From positions 2,728,001 to 2,792,000 of the forward strand of contig NZ_CP014608.1 of NCBI RefSeq assembly GCF_001586165.1: a DNA stretch of 64,000 nucleotides, written 5' to 3'. Positions within the stretch are counted from its first letter, which is position 1, and every line of letters begins with the position of its first letter. Position numbers and translations under genes: made by a program. The DNA is from Obesumbacterium proteus. GTDB taxonomy: Bacteria; Pseudomonadota; Gammaproteobacteria; Enterobacterales; Enterobacteriaceae. Shown here one piece after another: positions 43,834 to 53,039 of this stretch. Under the pieces are notes generated by a model. It did not search any database. It saw nothing but the letters and a program-made list of their open reading frames with translations, and was not told the DNA's origin.

Positions 43834-44442
43834 TTATTGTCTTACCCAGCCTCGTCGAATCGGCAAAGCAAAACTAAAGGTATAAATCTGGTGTAAGCGG
43901 CTCACGATGGTTCGGCCGATCATGCCCCAAAGCAGCTGTGTTACCGCGCAGCTCATTAGCCCCACGAGTAACCCGCCAACCATATCCAGCGGCCAATGCA
44001 CGCCGAGATAGACGCGGGACCAAGCAATGCATACGCCTAATGCGAGTAAAATTACGCCGAATAACAGATGGTGATACCAGAACAAGAACGCCAGTGCGAA
44101 GGTAAAGATGCCGGTACCATGATCGCTTGGGAATGAGTTGTCTGGTGCGTGCGGGATAAATTGATAGCCGATACCATCAACAAACGGTCGAGCATGTGGA
44201 AATATCATGCCAATGATACGTGAGGCGAGTAGGGCAAAAATCAGGGCAAAGGTGGCTTTGGTTGCAAGAGTGCGGTTCTCGTCCATTGCCTTGCGTGGCC
44301 CCCATAGCCAGAAACTCACGATCAGTATTGGCACAATGGCGATCAAATCGTTGGCAAAAAACTTGGCTAACGCAATCAGCCAAGCGGGAGAGTTTGGTGT
44401 CGCGTTCACAAGCATAAAGAACGCTTGGTTAAACTGTTCCAT
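43834..44442 (-). CDS. ybjG: Undecaprenyl-diphosphatase YbjG (PAP2 family)
   Basis: A 202-residue inner-membrane PAP2 phosphatase that recycles undecaprenyl diphosphate to the monophosphate for cell-wall synthesis. The three phosphatase motifs are seen as FPHARPF, PSDHGTG and SRVYLGVHWPLDMVGG, the catalytic histidines being in the last two. The end ALPIRRGWVRQ matches E. coli YbjG. Related enzymes give bacitracin tolerance when overproduced. Confidence 0.92.
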   Translation of the reverse strand: MEQFNQAFFMLVNATPNSPAWLIALAKFFANDLIAIVPILIVSFWLWGPRKAMDENRTLATKATFALIFALLASRIIGMIFPHARPFVDGIGYQFIPHAPDNSFPSDHGTGIFTFALAFLFWYHHLLFGVILLALGVCIAWSRVYLGVHWPLDMVGGLLVGLMSCAVTQLLWGMIGRTIVSRLHQIYTFSFALPIRRGWVRQ

Positions 44443-44799
44443 ATAACGTCTTACTCTTCTAACAAACCCAAAATAGGCATCTCAATGAAATAGCAGCTAT
44501 TTTATCGAGTGACGCCCTATCAAAGCCGAGCAGTAAGGCCACATTGGCCCACATAAGTGACGGCAAAAGAGCGCATACAATAAAAGTCAGCTTCGCGGGA
44601 GTAAAGGCCAGTAATCTGAAAATTAGCAAAAAGTGTGGTATTCAGAATTTAAAGCAAAAAATGACGCGTCACCCCATATCGTTACCTTAACAATCACAGC
44701 TTAAGGGAACATTAAGGAGCGACGCACCATTCGTTTTGTATCGTTGTTTGTGAATGATTGTTTGTGAATGATTGTTTATGAATGATGGCTTGTGAGCGA
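44443..44799. other. Intergenic region before ybjG with 3' repeats of the MFS gene
   Basis: About 357 bases. The left part must hold the ybjG promoter; no clear boxes stand out. The right 56 bases are a tandem repeat array abutting the MFS stop codon. No small gene is supported. Confidence 0.5.
44744..44799. repeat. 14-base tandem repeat after the MFS gene
   Basis: Four units of 14 bases: TTGTTTGTGAATGA twice exactly, TTGTTTATGAATGA once, then a diverged TGGCTTGTGAGCGA. The array ends directly at the stop codon of the MFS gene at 44800. Confidence 0.85.
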
Positions 44800-46044
44800 C
44801 TAGTAGGCTCTTGCCGGTGTAGTTGGGAACATCAACCCGATAGCCATAGCGCTAAGTGCAGGGAATAACGCCATCACAAACCAAGGCAGACCGGCAAGCG
44901 TCAGGCTATGGCGAGTGGCTTCCATTAGCTCGCCGATGATTGGGCTGCCAACTAAAACCGCAAAGCCACCGCTCAACGCCAGCGCTTGATAATAGGGCGC
45001 TGTATCATTGCCATTGGCGAAATAGTTCACGAGACGCTGGGTTGTGGGCACAACCAGGATTTGTCCACAGTTAATGAGGAATACAAACATCAACAGCGGC
45101 AAGTAGCCATGCCAGCCGGTGGTCTGATGGCGTATCGCGATAAATGCCATATAGATGAAGGCGAGCGACAGGGTCGAAAATCCCATCACCAAGAGCTGAC
45201 TTTCTTTTCTGTTCGTAAAGCTGCGTAGGCCTTTCTGGACCAGCATTGAAATCAACACGGAAAACGCAAATAGCAGGCCAATGTATTCACTCTCACCCCC
45301 CAAATGACGCAGCGTCAGTGGAAGGGCCAAAAATAGCTGGCTGTAGCTGAGCAAATAGCTGCTGTAGGCTAATGCAAACACCAAGAAGCGGCGATTTTGT
45401 AACACGTTTTGCCATGCGCCTTTTTGCTTCGGCAACGCAGGGTAATAGAAACTCGCCGGGAGCTTTTGCGCTAACCAAATCATGGCGGCGACAAACACGA
45501 AAACGCCGCCCCATGCGAGGGTATGAAAACCAAGGCCGATTAACCAAAAGCCCAGTAATGGCCCTACGATAGCGCCTAGTTCACCCGCGATAGCCACGGA
45601 ATTACCAAGTTCGACGACTTTGTCTGATTTCAGCTTATGGTCGCCTTCGCCCGCTTCATTCATTAGCAGACTTTTAGCTGGCGCAAACAACGCACCGCCA
45701 ATACCCGTGAGTAATACCCCAGCGATGAGCAGGTTGGGCTGATTAGCGAATGCTAAGCACAAAAAACCACTCGCCTGTGTTAAACACCCGAGCAGCAAAA
45801 GATTTTTCCCACCGATAGTGTGGGCGAGTTGATCGTTCTTCATATACATCAGCTGCTGGGCAAAAAAGCGCAGCCCAACCACAAATCCGATGACCTCTCC
45901 AGATAAGCGCAGCGAGTCATGCATAAACAGCACAAGGAAAGGGATAACAAGATAAAACGCACCGCTGAACAGCGACTGACTCATGATCAGATCGCGTGAG
46001 CTTGCATACAGAGGAATTGAGACAATTTTATTTTGAGTCTTCAT
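44800..46044 (-). CDS. MFS transporter, DHA1 drug-exporter-like
   Basis: A 414-residue twelve-helix major-facilitator protein. GVLLTGIGGALFAPAKSLLMNEAG and the early LRLSGEVIGFVVGLRF resemble MdtH/DHA1-type exporters, but no specific orthologue is recognised. ATG 46044 is chosen; an upstream in-frame start at 46104 lacks a ribosome site. In E. coli the MFS exporter gene mdfA follows ybjG, so this gene occupies the same place, but its sequence is not MdfA-like enough to use the name. Substrate unknown. Confidence 0.78.
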   Translation of the reverse strand: MKTQNKIVSIPLYASSRDLIMSQSLFSGAFYLVIPFLVLFMHDSLRLSGEVIGFVVGLRFFAQQLMYMKNDQLAHTIGGKNLLLLGCLTQASGFLCLAFANQPNLLIAGVLLTGIGGALFAPAKSLLMNEAGEGDHKLKSDKVVELGNSVAIAGELGAIVGPLLGFWLIGLGFHTLAWGGVFVFVAAMIWLAQKLPASFYYPALPKQKGAWQNVLQNRRFLVFALAYSSYLLSYSQLFLALPLTLRHLGGESEYIGLLFAFSVLISMLVQKGLRSFTNRKESQLLVMGFSTLSLAFIYMAFIAIRHQTTGWHGYLPLLMFVFLINCGQILVVPTTQRLVNYFANGNDTAPYYQALALSGGFAVLVGSPIIGELMEATRHSLTLAGLPWFVMALFPALSAMAIGLMFPTTPARAY

Positions 46045-46292
46045 AGCATTACCAATAATGAGTGAAAGTCCATTAGGCACCACCTTGATAGAAGATGGCC
46101 TCAACCCGACTCATCATGAGAGCGGCTTTAAAATCACTGCGGGTTCAAATCTGCCTCGGTGCAAAAGCAATGAGTGCGACGATCTGAATAACAGAATACG
46201 TTTAGGATATAGCGAGTTGCTTAAGCCAACATTAAGGGAGAACGACTCAGTAGAGGGGAGATTCATGTAGGCTGATAGTTGACGGCACGAAC

Positions 46293-46321
46293 GTGCTAGC
46301 TGTATTGGTGCCAGCTAGCAC
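46293..46321 (-). terminator. Hairpin at the end of the fimbrial operon
   Basis: GTGCTAGCTG-TATTGGTGC-CAGCTAGCAC, a ten-base perfect stem 18 bases past the last fimbrial gene. It lacks a good T run on the minus strand. Confidence 0.5.
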
Positions 46322-46338
46322 TTTGAATATTTTAACAA

Positions 46339-47061
46339 TCAGTCGATTAAGGTTTCAGTTGAACGGCCTTCATACTCATTGTAATAGTCGACTTTGATTT
46401 TCCCATTTTTATGATTTTCAGGAAGAGCCAGCTTCTGTGCTGGATATAAATTCTTATTCGTCTTAATCCACGCGCATGTATCATCGTTGTTGGGATCGGC
46501 GCAGTAACCGACTCTGGATATCTTCAAATGAAAATTCCCGTCATTAATAATCTGGTTAGCACGGCTATCTAACGATAGTTTTATCGTTGGTTTGGAAGGG
46601 GGAACATGAACCACCACGCCCCACACCAAATCAATACCCACTTCGGTTTTCAGTTTATCGGTGTCTACTTTTGCTTCCCCATCTTTGGCGGGAAGAGACT
46701 CAATATATAAGCGATACACTTTTTCAGTGACCGGTAAATTCATTGTCACTAAGCGAATATTATGTTTTTGCCCGGCGGCCAGAACAAACTTTGACGGTGA
46801 AACGATGATGCTTTCAACGCTGCTAATACTTTCTGCGACTTCATTTTCCTGCTTAGTGGCAGGGTTTAATACCTGTTTTACGCTGGTTTGGATAAAACGC
46901 ACGTCTTCTGTTTTGGATGTCACCGTTACCAGCGTCACCCCTTGTGGGGTAACGATAGCGCTCATCGGTGAAACATCAATATTTGACCAAGCAGGTACAG
47001 ATACCAAAATAAATAGGCTTGTCGCCCAAGTTTTAATTTTAATATTCATCGGCATTTTCAT
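46339..47061 (-). CDS. Fimbrial chaperone, alpha (CS1) type, second copy
   Basis: A 240-residue periplasmic chaperone with a signal peptide (TSLFILVSVPAWS). Two Ig-like domains are marked by the family segments VSPMSAIVTPQGVTLVTVTSK and FVLAAGQKHNIRLVTMNLP, which correspond to the donor strand region. A cysteine pair (GYCADPNNDDTCAW) occurs in the second domain, as in the operon's first chaperone. It is the last gene of the operon. The two chaperones are clearly diverged, so it may serve the tip protein. Confidence 0.85.
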   Translation of the reverse strand: MKMPMNIKIKTWATSLFILVSVPAWSNIDVSPMSAIVTPQGVTLVTVTSKTEDVRFIQTSVKQVLNPATKQENEVAESISSVESIIVSPSKFVLAAGQKHNIRLVTMNLPVTEKVYRLYIESLPAKDGEAKVDTDKLKTEVGIDLVWGVVVHVPPSKPTIKLSLDSRANQIINDGNFHLKISRVGYCADPNNDDTCAWIKTNKNLYPAQKLALPENHKNGKIKVDYYNEYEGRSTETLID

Positions 47062-47076
47062 CGTTGTATAAAATTA

Positions 47077-48273
47077 TTACCACAGACTCGGCGTGAACAC
47101 GACGCGGATCTTGCCGGTATAATGGCCGTTAGTTTTATCAACAATATTAAATGCCGGCGTAGTAATTTGCAGCGGCGTGGGCACACACAGCACCACATTG
47201 GAAATATTACTGGCCAAGCGAACGGCGCGAATATCGTCGGTATTTATATTAGGTAATGTATAGGTAGTACCGTTGACTACATCCTGAAAGCTATTACTTT
47301 CTGGGAAATACATTTTCACACCATAATCAATGCGGTTACTAACTTCATTACGATTGCCAATATCGTTATAAACGGAGAATTTACCACTCTGTCTTCCTTC
47401 AGGATTTTCTGGGTATTCTGGCGGTTCTGAAAGCTGTACCTGAAAACTGCGGCTGTTTGAGCCATAGCCGTCATATAAACACATATCCAGCGAAGTGCTA
47501 CCGCTTAATCTACCTAAGATCTGCCGATCGCCACCGGGCAGGGGGCGTAAATTCAGATCGACGTGCGGTTGGGCGTCTTTTCCTTGGCCTGCACCAAATT
47601 CAGGGAAATAAATGGCCTGATTACTAACATCACTCATATTTAAAGCAAGTTTTGCATTCCAGTTACCCAGCGTTTTATAAGGGGTCCATTGTTTTAAATA
47701 CAATTCCAAACTGGCTTCCCATATGCCGCCAAAGGGTATTTTTTTTAATTCTGCTTGTGTGATATATGCAGTGAATGCGGTACCATCGGATTTATACTTG
47801 ATGCCACCACTAACTGTGCAACTAAGGTTTGCTGTGGTAGGAAATGGTAGGTAAAACGAATCTACATCAGTACAATAAATGGTTTGTGAATAACTATCCG
47901 TATGGTAGCTTGTCACGTTTAGCACAACGCTTAGCTTACTGCGTTTTTCAGTAAACCGTAGAGGTATGGAGCCCTTACCTGATCCTGAACCGTTGGACAC
48001 TGTGGTGCATGATCCATTTTTAGGATCTGAACTCGATTTACATACTAGTGTATTTAATCCCCATAAGCTGGGGCTATCAGAATTATGACCACCACTTTCA
48101 CCTGTCCATATATTAATTTGAGATGGGGCAGACTGCTTATCAAAATATTCTGTAATTTGAGTCTCTCGTCCTGTCGGTTGCTCAATATCGGCATGAGCAC
48201 ATTGCGAAATAATTAACGTAGAAGTTAAAAATAAAAGAGCGGTAACTATATTTTTTAGTCCATTATTCATCAT
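47077..48273 (-). CDS. Fimbrial tip protein / adhesin, CS1 (CooD/CblD) type
   Basis: A 398-residue exported protein (signal FLTSTLIISQCAHA) in the place where CS1-type operons carry the minor tip adhesin. It contains several cysteines in the N-terminal half (LVCKSSSDPKNGSC, YCTDVD, LSCTVSG) and ends in a beta-rich domain (GKIRVVFTPSLW) that should receive the donor strand. It begins directly after the usher stop codon (TAAATG) with GAAGGAAA as ribosome site. The receptor cannot be predicted. Confidence 0.82.
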   Translation of the reverse strand: MMNNGLKNIVTALLFLTSTLIISQCAHADIEQPTGRETQITEYFDKQSAPSQINIWTGESGGHNSDSPSLWGLNTLVCKSSSDPKNGSCTTVSNGSGSGKGSIPLRFTEKRSKLSVVLNVTSYHTDSYSQTIYCTDVDSFYLPFPTTANLSCTVSGGIKYKSDGTAFTAYITQAELKKIPFGGIWEASLELYLKQWTPYKTLGNWNAKLALNMSDVSNQAIYFPEFGAGQGKDAQPHVDLNLRPLPGGDRQILGRLSGSTSLDMCLYDGYGSNSRSFQVQLSEPPEYPENPEGRQSGKFSVYNDIGNRNEVSNRIDYGVKMYFPESNSFQDVVNGTTYTLPNINTDDIRAVRLASNISNVVLCVPTPLQITTPAFNIVDKTNGHYTGKIRVVFTPSLW

Positions 48274-51012
48274 TTATTTTCCTTCGCTCATATTAGCCGC
48301 AATATTGTTGTCTGCATTTTTATCGTGCAGGCCGTGAAGCTGGGCAACACTTTGTAATTCTTCTGGCAACGAAGCCAGCGTGGTTATTTCACAGGTGGTA
48401 TCACCGACAAAGCGAATGACATCGCGTTTCGCCTTAACATTGACCTTGCACTGATAAATCTGGTGCTGGCTAAGCAGGTAAAGTGCATCGGCCTTTTTAT
48501 TCATTTCAGCGGTAAAGCTGCCGTCGGCGGTGGACGCGTACATGCTGGCATTCAGCACCACGCCATAAGGAAGTGGCTTGCCTTCATGGCTGAACATTCT
48601 GCCTGCAAACGTATAGTGCGATTCCATTTTCACTTCGCGCACTTTCAGTTTACCCGGCAGCATAAACAGATTCTGTTTGCCTGAGCCGCTGGTGATCACC
48701 GCCGTACTGCCGCCTCTGGCCAGTTCGCTTTCCTCAACGGACACTTGGCTCATATTGAATCCGGATATTGGGAACAGTGCTTTCGAACCCGAGGCCATTT
48801 CAGCAAAACCGCCGCCGCCCACTGAGACATTCACTTTGGCATCCTGATCGTCATCATCCACACCGTCGGCAATTTTCACGGCCACGGCGGCGGATGGCAT
48901 GCCACTGCCGCCCGGTCCCCAATATATGCCCGAGCGCGCAATCGCAAAGGAAGAGTTCCATGTGCCGCTAACGGAGGTGTTGTGCTTGTTTTCCTGATTG
49001 TCATAGCTGTCGGACAACGTAATGCTGGCATCGCCGTATTGGCCATCGGTTTTGCCATGCACTGAGCCGTTCACGTAGTCCGTGTTGGTGCCGCCAAGAT
49101 CGATACCCAATTCCCGATTGTTGTTTTCACCCCAGTCCCAATTTTTGCTGGCGGTATATAACAGCTGATCGTCACCGGTTTTGCTGGTGCGATAGTCGGC
49201 GCTGAGCGAGGAGTTGGTTTGTGGCTGAGCTCGGTCAGTGTTGTTATTACGAGTTAAGGTAAACCCAATATAAATTCCGTTATCATCGTCATTGCCATCA
49301 CCGCTCACGCGCTTATAGCCCCCAACGCGGGTGCTGATCATCAGACCGCTGAAGGAATCGGAGCGGTTGAGGCTGATCTGATAGGTATTACTGGTGCTGT
49401 TGTTTTGGGTATTGCGAATCATGTTGTCTTCAAACGGTACCGAGGTGTCGTAATAGTCGCTGACACGCGCGGTTTCGTTGTACGTCCACGCCAGCGACGC
49501 TGTCCAACCCCCGATAGGTACGGCGAAGTTGGCGGTCATTGAGGTGTAGCAGCCAATATCGACATAATCATCAACGCTATCGCCTGAGCAGGTGCTGGCA
49601 TGGGCGTCATTGCGATAAAAGCTTAAAGAGAAACCATCGTTGTAGCTGATTTGCTGAACGTTTCCGTGTGAGCCATCGTTGCCATAGAAGTAGTTGCCCT
49701 GAATAGACAAATTGCCATCAATAAAACCGGTGGCAAACGTATGATCCCACTCCAATCCGCCCTCGGCATAGCTATCCGATGCCACCTTGGCAATGCCGAC
49801 CGTCGCCACGAAGTTCTGCGGCAGCGGAGCCTTAAAGCCAGTCTGCACCACCTGATGGGTTGGGGGATCGGCAGAATCATCATCTCCCGAATCGCCTGAT
49901 GAAAAGAGTTGGCGTTTGGCGGTTTGACCAACTTGCAGGAACCACTGCACCGTGCCATCACCGATACCGCCGCTGCGGGTAAACGGCTGATCTTCGGTAC
50001 GCACTAAGTTATTGTCTTCGTAAATTTTTAGGGTGACCTGATAACTGCCCGTCGGGAAGTTGCTGGTATCCAGATTATTCGAACCGTTAGGGAGATAAAA
50101 CGTCCCGAGCAGCTGATTGCCACGATAGGCGTCCACACGCGATTTCGTCGACAGCAGCACGGTAATCGGGGAGCCTTTCCCGGCTTCGGCCTGATTTAGA
50201 TAGCTTAAAGATGTCCCTACACGTGCACCGGAAATCGCGCCCAGCGGCAGCATGGTAAAGTTAATATTGCCGCCTAAATTGCTCGACAAATCTCGGCTGT
50301 CCATCCGGCCAGCCTGCACATAGTGGCGCTTGCCGAGGCTATAGCGATAATAGGCATCGTCAACGTTGATGTTTTTTGAATCAACGCCGCTGCTAGAATA
50401 CGAGGCCAGCGACCAGTCAAAACCGATATATCCGTCAGTCAGCAGGCCTAATGCGCCTGAGCCTTGCAATGACAGCGATTTATAATCTTTATCACCCACC
50501 ACGTTTAGCATTTGCTGGTGAATAAAGGCGCTTTCTGTTTGCGTGGTTGGGCTGAAATAAAGCTCTTTGCCGTTCGATACGGGCAATATCAACGGATCGA
50601 CAAAAACATTTATCTTGGATTCATTTTCATCATAAATAAGATCTATATCTTTGCTTTTAATATACCCACAGCCGGGTGCGTTATTATTACTGGAACAAGA
50701 TAAATCACCATGACGGGGTAAAGGAGAAGATAATTTTTTTAATAGTTCTTGATAGCGTACATCATCGCTCTTGATCGGAAGGTTTAATGCCTTTAAAACT
50801 TCGGATGGATTGGAAAATTGTATGGTTTCAAAATTAACGTTGGCTTCAAAAATACCAACGGATTGCCCAAGCAATGAAACGTCAAGAAATAACTTTTGTC
50901 CGGTGACTAATTCTTCAAAACCGGCAGGAACGGTGATTGAAGCCATCAAAGATAATGTCATGGGTAATAAAAACAGGGCGCCAAGGTAAATTTTTATTTT
51001 CTTTTGACCCAT
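48274..51012 (-). CDS. Fimbrial outer-membrane usher, alpha (CS1/TcfC) type
   Basis: A 912-residue usher with signal peptide (IYLGALFLLPMTLSLMA). The N-terminal domain (PAGFEELVTGQKLFLDVSLL), the large beta-barrel with repeated aromatic strands, and the C-terminal carboxypeptidase-regulatory-like end (GRMFSHEGKPLPYGVVLNAS, QCKVNVKA) fit the CS1-type usher family. It moves chaperone-subunit complexes through the outer membrane and builds the fibre. It follows the pilin gene after 125 bases that contain a strong hairpin. Confidence 0.9.
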   Translation of the reverse strand: MGQKKIKIYLGALFLLPMTLSLMASITVPAGFEELVTGQKLFLDVSLLGQSVGIFEANVNFETIQFSNPSEVLKALNLPIKSDDVRYQELLKKLSSPLPRHGDLSCSSNNNAPGCGYIKSKDIDLIYDENESKINVFVDPLILPVSNGKELYFSPTTQTESAFIHQQMLNVVGDKDYKSLSLQGSGALGLLTDGYIGFDWSLASYSSSGVDSKNINVDDAYYRYSLGKRHYVQAGRMDSRDLSSNLGGNINFTMLPLGAISGARVGTSLSYLNQAEAGKGSPITVLLSTKSRVDAYRGNQLLGTFYLPNGSNNLDTSNFPTGSYQVTLKIYEDNNLVRTEDQPFTRSGGIGDGTVQWFLQVGQTAKRQLFSSGDSGDDDSADPPTHQVVQTGFKAPLPQNFVATVGIAKVASDSYAEGGLEWDHTFATGFIDGNLSIQGNYFYGNDGSHGNVQQISYNDGFSLSFYRNDAHASTCSGDSVDDYVDIGCYTSMTANFAVPIGGWTASLAWTYNETARVSDYYDTSVPFEDNMIRNTQNNSTSNTYQISLNRSDSFSGLMISTRVGGYKRVSGDGNDDDNGIYIGFTLTRNNNTDRAQPQTNSSLSADYRTSKTGDDQLLYTASKNWDWGENNNRELGIDLGGTNTDYVNGSVHGKTDGQYGDASITLSDSYDNQENKHNTSVSGTWNSSFAIARSGIYWGPGGSGMPSAAVAVKIADGVDDDDQDAKVNVSVGGGGFAEMASGSKALFPISGFNMSQVSVEESELARGGSTAVITSGSGKQNLFMLPGKLKVREVKMESHYTFAGRMFSHEGKPLPYGVVLNASMYASTADGSFTAEMNKKADALYLLSQHQIYQCKVNVKAKRDVIRFVGDTTCEITTLASLPEELQSVAQLHGLHDKNADNNIAANMSEGK

Positions 51013-51084
51013 GGAGTTTCACCTCGAACAACGAAAAAACGATTGCTATAAAAACAGCAATAATCAAAATGGAAAACGCAAAAT

Positions 51085-51116
51085 AACCATTGCAGATAAA
51101 AATATCTGCAATGGTT
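51085..51116 (-). terminator. Strong hairpin between pilin and usher genes
   Basis: AACCATTGCAGATA-AAAA-TATCTGCAATGGTT, a 14-base perfect stem, 22 bases after the pilin stop. On the minus strand it is followed by ATTTTG. It probably acts as a leaky terminator or mRNA stabiliser that keeps pilin expression above usher. Confidence 0.75.
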
Positions 51117-51137
51117 TTAATGATTAGAATATATTTA

Positions 51138-51671
51138 TCATACTGCTGGAGGAGTAGGAGCAGTCGTTGGTTGAGTTAATACAATACCCACCACGCCGGT
51201 ATAATTACCAGCTGGTAGTTCTTGGCCTTGGTTCTTCTGAGTGAATCTCAATTCTTGCTCGATAGAACCTGTGCCAATTGTAGTTTCTCCTCCAGGGAAG
51301 AGAACGTCTTTTGTCATTGTAAAGCCCGCAGTAGTTACCTCTTTGTCCACGCCACCGTAAGTTACTTTGATTCCAACGGTATTAGCACTGCCTGCACGGT
51401 CATAAAGCAAAACATCATTTGCCAGTCTAATATTAACGTCTTTGTAGGCGTTAGACCAAATTTTGGTTTGCATTGCATATGGCGCCAGACCATGGCCAGT
51501 GCCAGGAATATATTGCATTAACACTGATGCTGGCAGCGGCTGAGCATCGCTGAGGGTCATATCCAGAGATGGATCGACGTTCGCATTAATAGTAATATCT
51601 TTCTGAACCGCCATCGCATTCAGAGAAAAACCCATGATAGCAATAGCCACAGCTTTCATAGCAAAGTTCAT
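51138..51671 (-). CDS. Major fimbrial subunit, CS1/CFA-I type
   Basis: A 177-residue pilin with signal peptide cleaved after NAMA, leaving VQKDITINANVDPSLDMTLSD. This mature start is the hallmark donor strand of CFA/I, CS1 and Burkholderia cable (CblA) pilins. No cysteines occur in the mature protein, also typical of this class. The end has a proline-threonine tail (TQPTTAPTPPAV). AAGGACA precedes the ATG. It is the second gene of the operon. Confidence 0.92.
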   Translation of the reverse strand: MNFAMKAVAIAIMGFSLNAMAVQKDITINANVDPSLDMTLSDAQPLPASVLMQYIPGTGHGLAPYAMQTKIWSNAYKDVNIRLANDVLLYDRAGSANTVGIKVTYGGVDKEVTTAGFTMTKDVLFPGGETTIGTGSIEQELRFTQKNQGQELPAGNYTGVVGIVLTQPTTAPTPPAV

Positions 51672-51782
51672 ATAATGTCCTTAATATTAATTAAATAACC
51701 GAGTGAAAACTATCACTCTATTGTTATTACTTTCATAGGCGGCAAAAGCCACTTACAAGTAATTTAGTGTTAACCATGAAGA

Positions 51783-52514
51783 TTATAACTGTCGTTCAAG
51801 CGTTGTTTGAGTAATGGTAGAGATGTATTTTATTTTCACCGTACTTCCCGGTGAAATAGATTGGGCTTCCGCACCTTGCAGTAATAGCGTTTTCCCTGGG
51901 TAAACGGTTCTGGCATCCTTAGTCCATTTACAATTATTGTTGTCACTGCTGGATTTACATACGCCCACTTCGCTTAATTTAATATGCACATTGCCGTTAT
52001 TAACCAATTGGCGACCAACGGGCATATAAGAAATATCTTCCACCGGTTTCACAGGCGGAACAATGACTAATGCTCCCCATGTGATGTTGACGCCAATTTT
52101 AGTTTTTTGAGCATCATTAGGATTAGGCTCCTCATCGAGATTACTCACGGGGTCAAAATAGACGCGATACGCTTGTTCGCTTTCTGGCGGAACCATATTA
52201 ACTAATCTGACGATTCGGGTAGTGCCTGCGCTTAAGCCAAATTTAGCGGGAGTGACTACGAGGCTTTCACCGGCAATAAGATCGCGCTCTTTTTCTTCCT
52301 TAGTACCCGGATTTTCAATGGTTTTTACTGTTACTTTAATAAAATCCATTTCTTTAGAAGCCGAGATTATTTTAATTTGCGCACCGCCTTGCTGATTAGT
52401 GGTAACGCTAATGGGATAAACACTGAATGCAGCTGATGCTATTCCAGAAAACAATGTTGAACATAATGCTAGGCTGGAGCTTAACGCGAGTTTTTCCAAT
52501 GAATTTATATTCAT
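51783..52514 (-). CDS. Fimbrial chaperone, alpha (CS1, CooB/CblB) type
   Basis: A 243-residue periplasmic chaperone, first gene of the fimbrial operon. Signal LALSSSLALCSTLFSGIASA is followed by AFSVYPISVTTNQQGGAQIKI and the donor-strand region FGLSAGTTRIVRLVNMVPPE. A cysteine pair (GVCKSSSDNNNCKW) matches the second chaperone. ATG 52514 with GGAAG before it is chosen over a TTG at 52541. It should carry the pilin to the usher. Confidence 0.88.
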   Translation of the reverse strand: MNINSLEKLALSSSLALCSTLFSGIASAAFSVYPISVTTNQQGGAQIKIISASKEMDFIKVTVKTIENPGTKEEKERDLIAGESLVVTPAKFGLSAGTTRIVRLVNMVPPESEQAYRVYFDPVSNLDEEPNPNDAQKTKIGVNITWGALVIVPPVKPVEDISYMPVGRQLVNNGNVHIKLSEVGVCKSSSDNNNCKWTKDARTVYPGKTLLLQGAEAQSISPGSTVKIKYISTITQTTLERQL

Positions 52515-53039
52515 ACCTGATCTTCCATGACTTATAACCAAGGTCTTTTGATTAAGAATTATTTTATATGTGCAGATTGGTTTCTAAATATTCGTCTATC
52601 TGTTTCTTAATTTATGGATATGCATAGTACGCTAAAAAAAACACAAAAAAAAGAGTCGGAAAATTATTTTTTTATAAAATTCATATAGCGTATGAGATTG
52701 GTGTGTGATGTTTGTTTAAATGATCTTTTAAATAATTTTCATATAAAACAATGTATTGTGTTTTTTCTTTGAAAGAATAGATATCGAATTTTTCGGATTT
52801 TGTCGCCATAAAATTAATTTTAGTTAATTAAAAAGTTAGTTTTATTTAACTAAATTCAAGATGTAAGCGATCATTTTAATGAATGTATGATTGCTGAAAT
52901 ATTATTGTTTCTCTATGATTTTATCAAAAATTATATTTTTTGGAGTTTTGTTTAATCTATGTGTTAATATTATATGATGATCACTATCTCTGTGATTATT
53001 TAATTATTGGGCTGGGATTATTCTACATGCTGTTATTCA
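52515..53039. other. AT-rich region upstream of the fimbrial operon
   Basis: About 525 bases, strikingly AT-rich with many T and A runs, between the first chaperone gene and the prophage remnant. It should contain the fimbrial promoter and is the kind of DNA bound by H-NS. No convincing gene or invertible repeats (phase switch) were found. Confidence 0.5.

Noticed and set aside
44800..46044. Naming the MFS gene mdfA from its place after ybjG
   Set aside because: Position fits E. coli order, but the protein lacks the MdfA N-terminal pattern and resembles other DHA1 exporters, so the name is not supported.
46058..46270. 70-codon plus-strand ORF between the MFS gene and the fimbrial operon
   Set aside because: No ribosome site and no recognisable protein features; it overlaps the start of the MFS gene.
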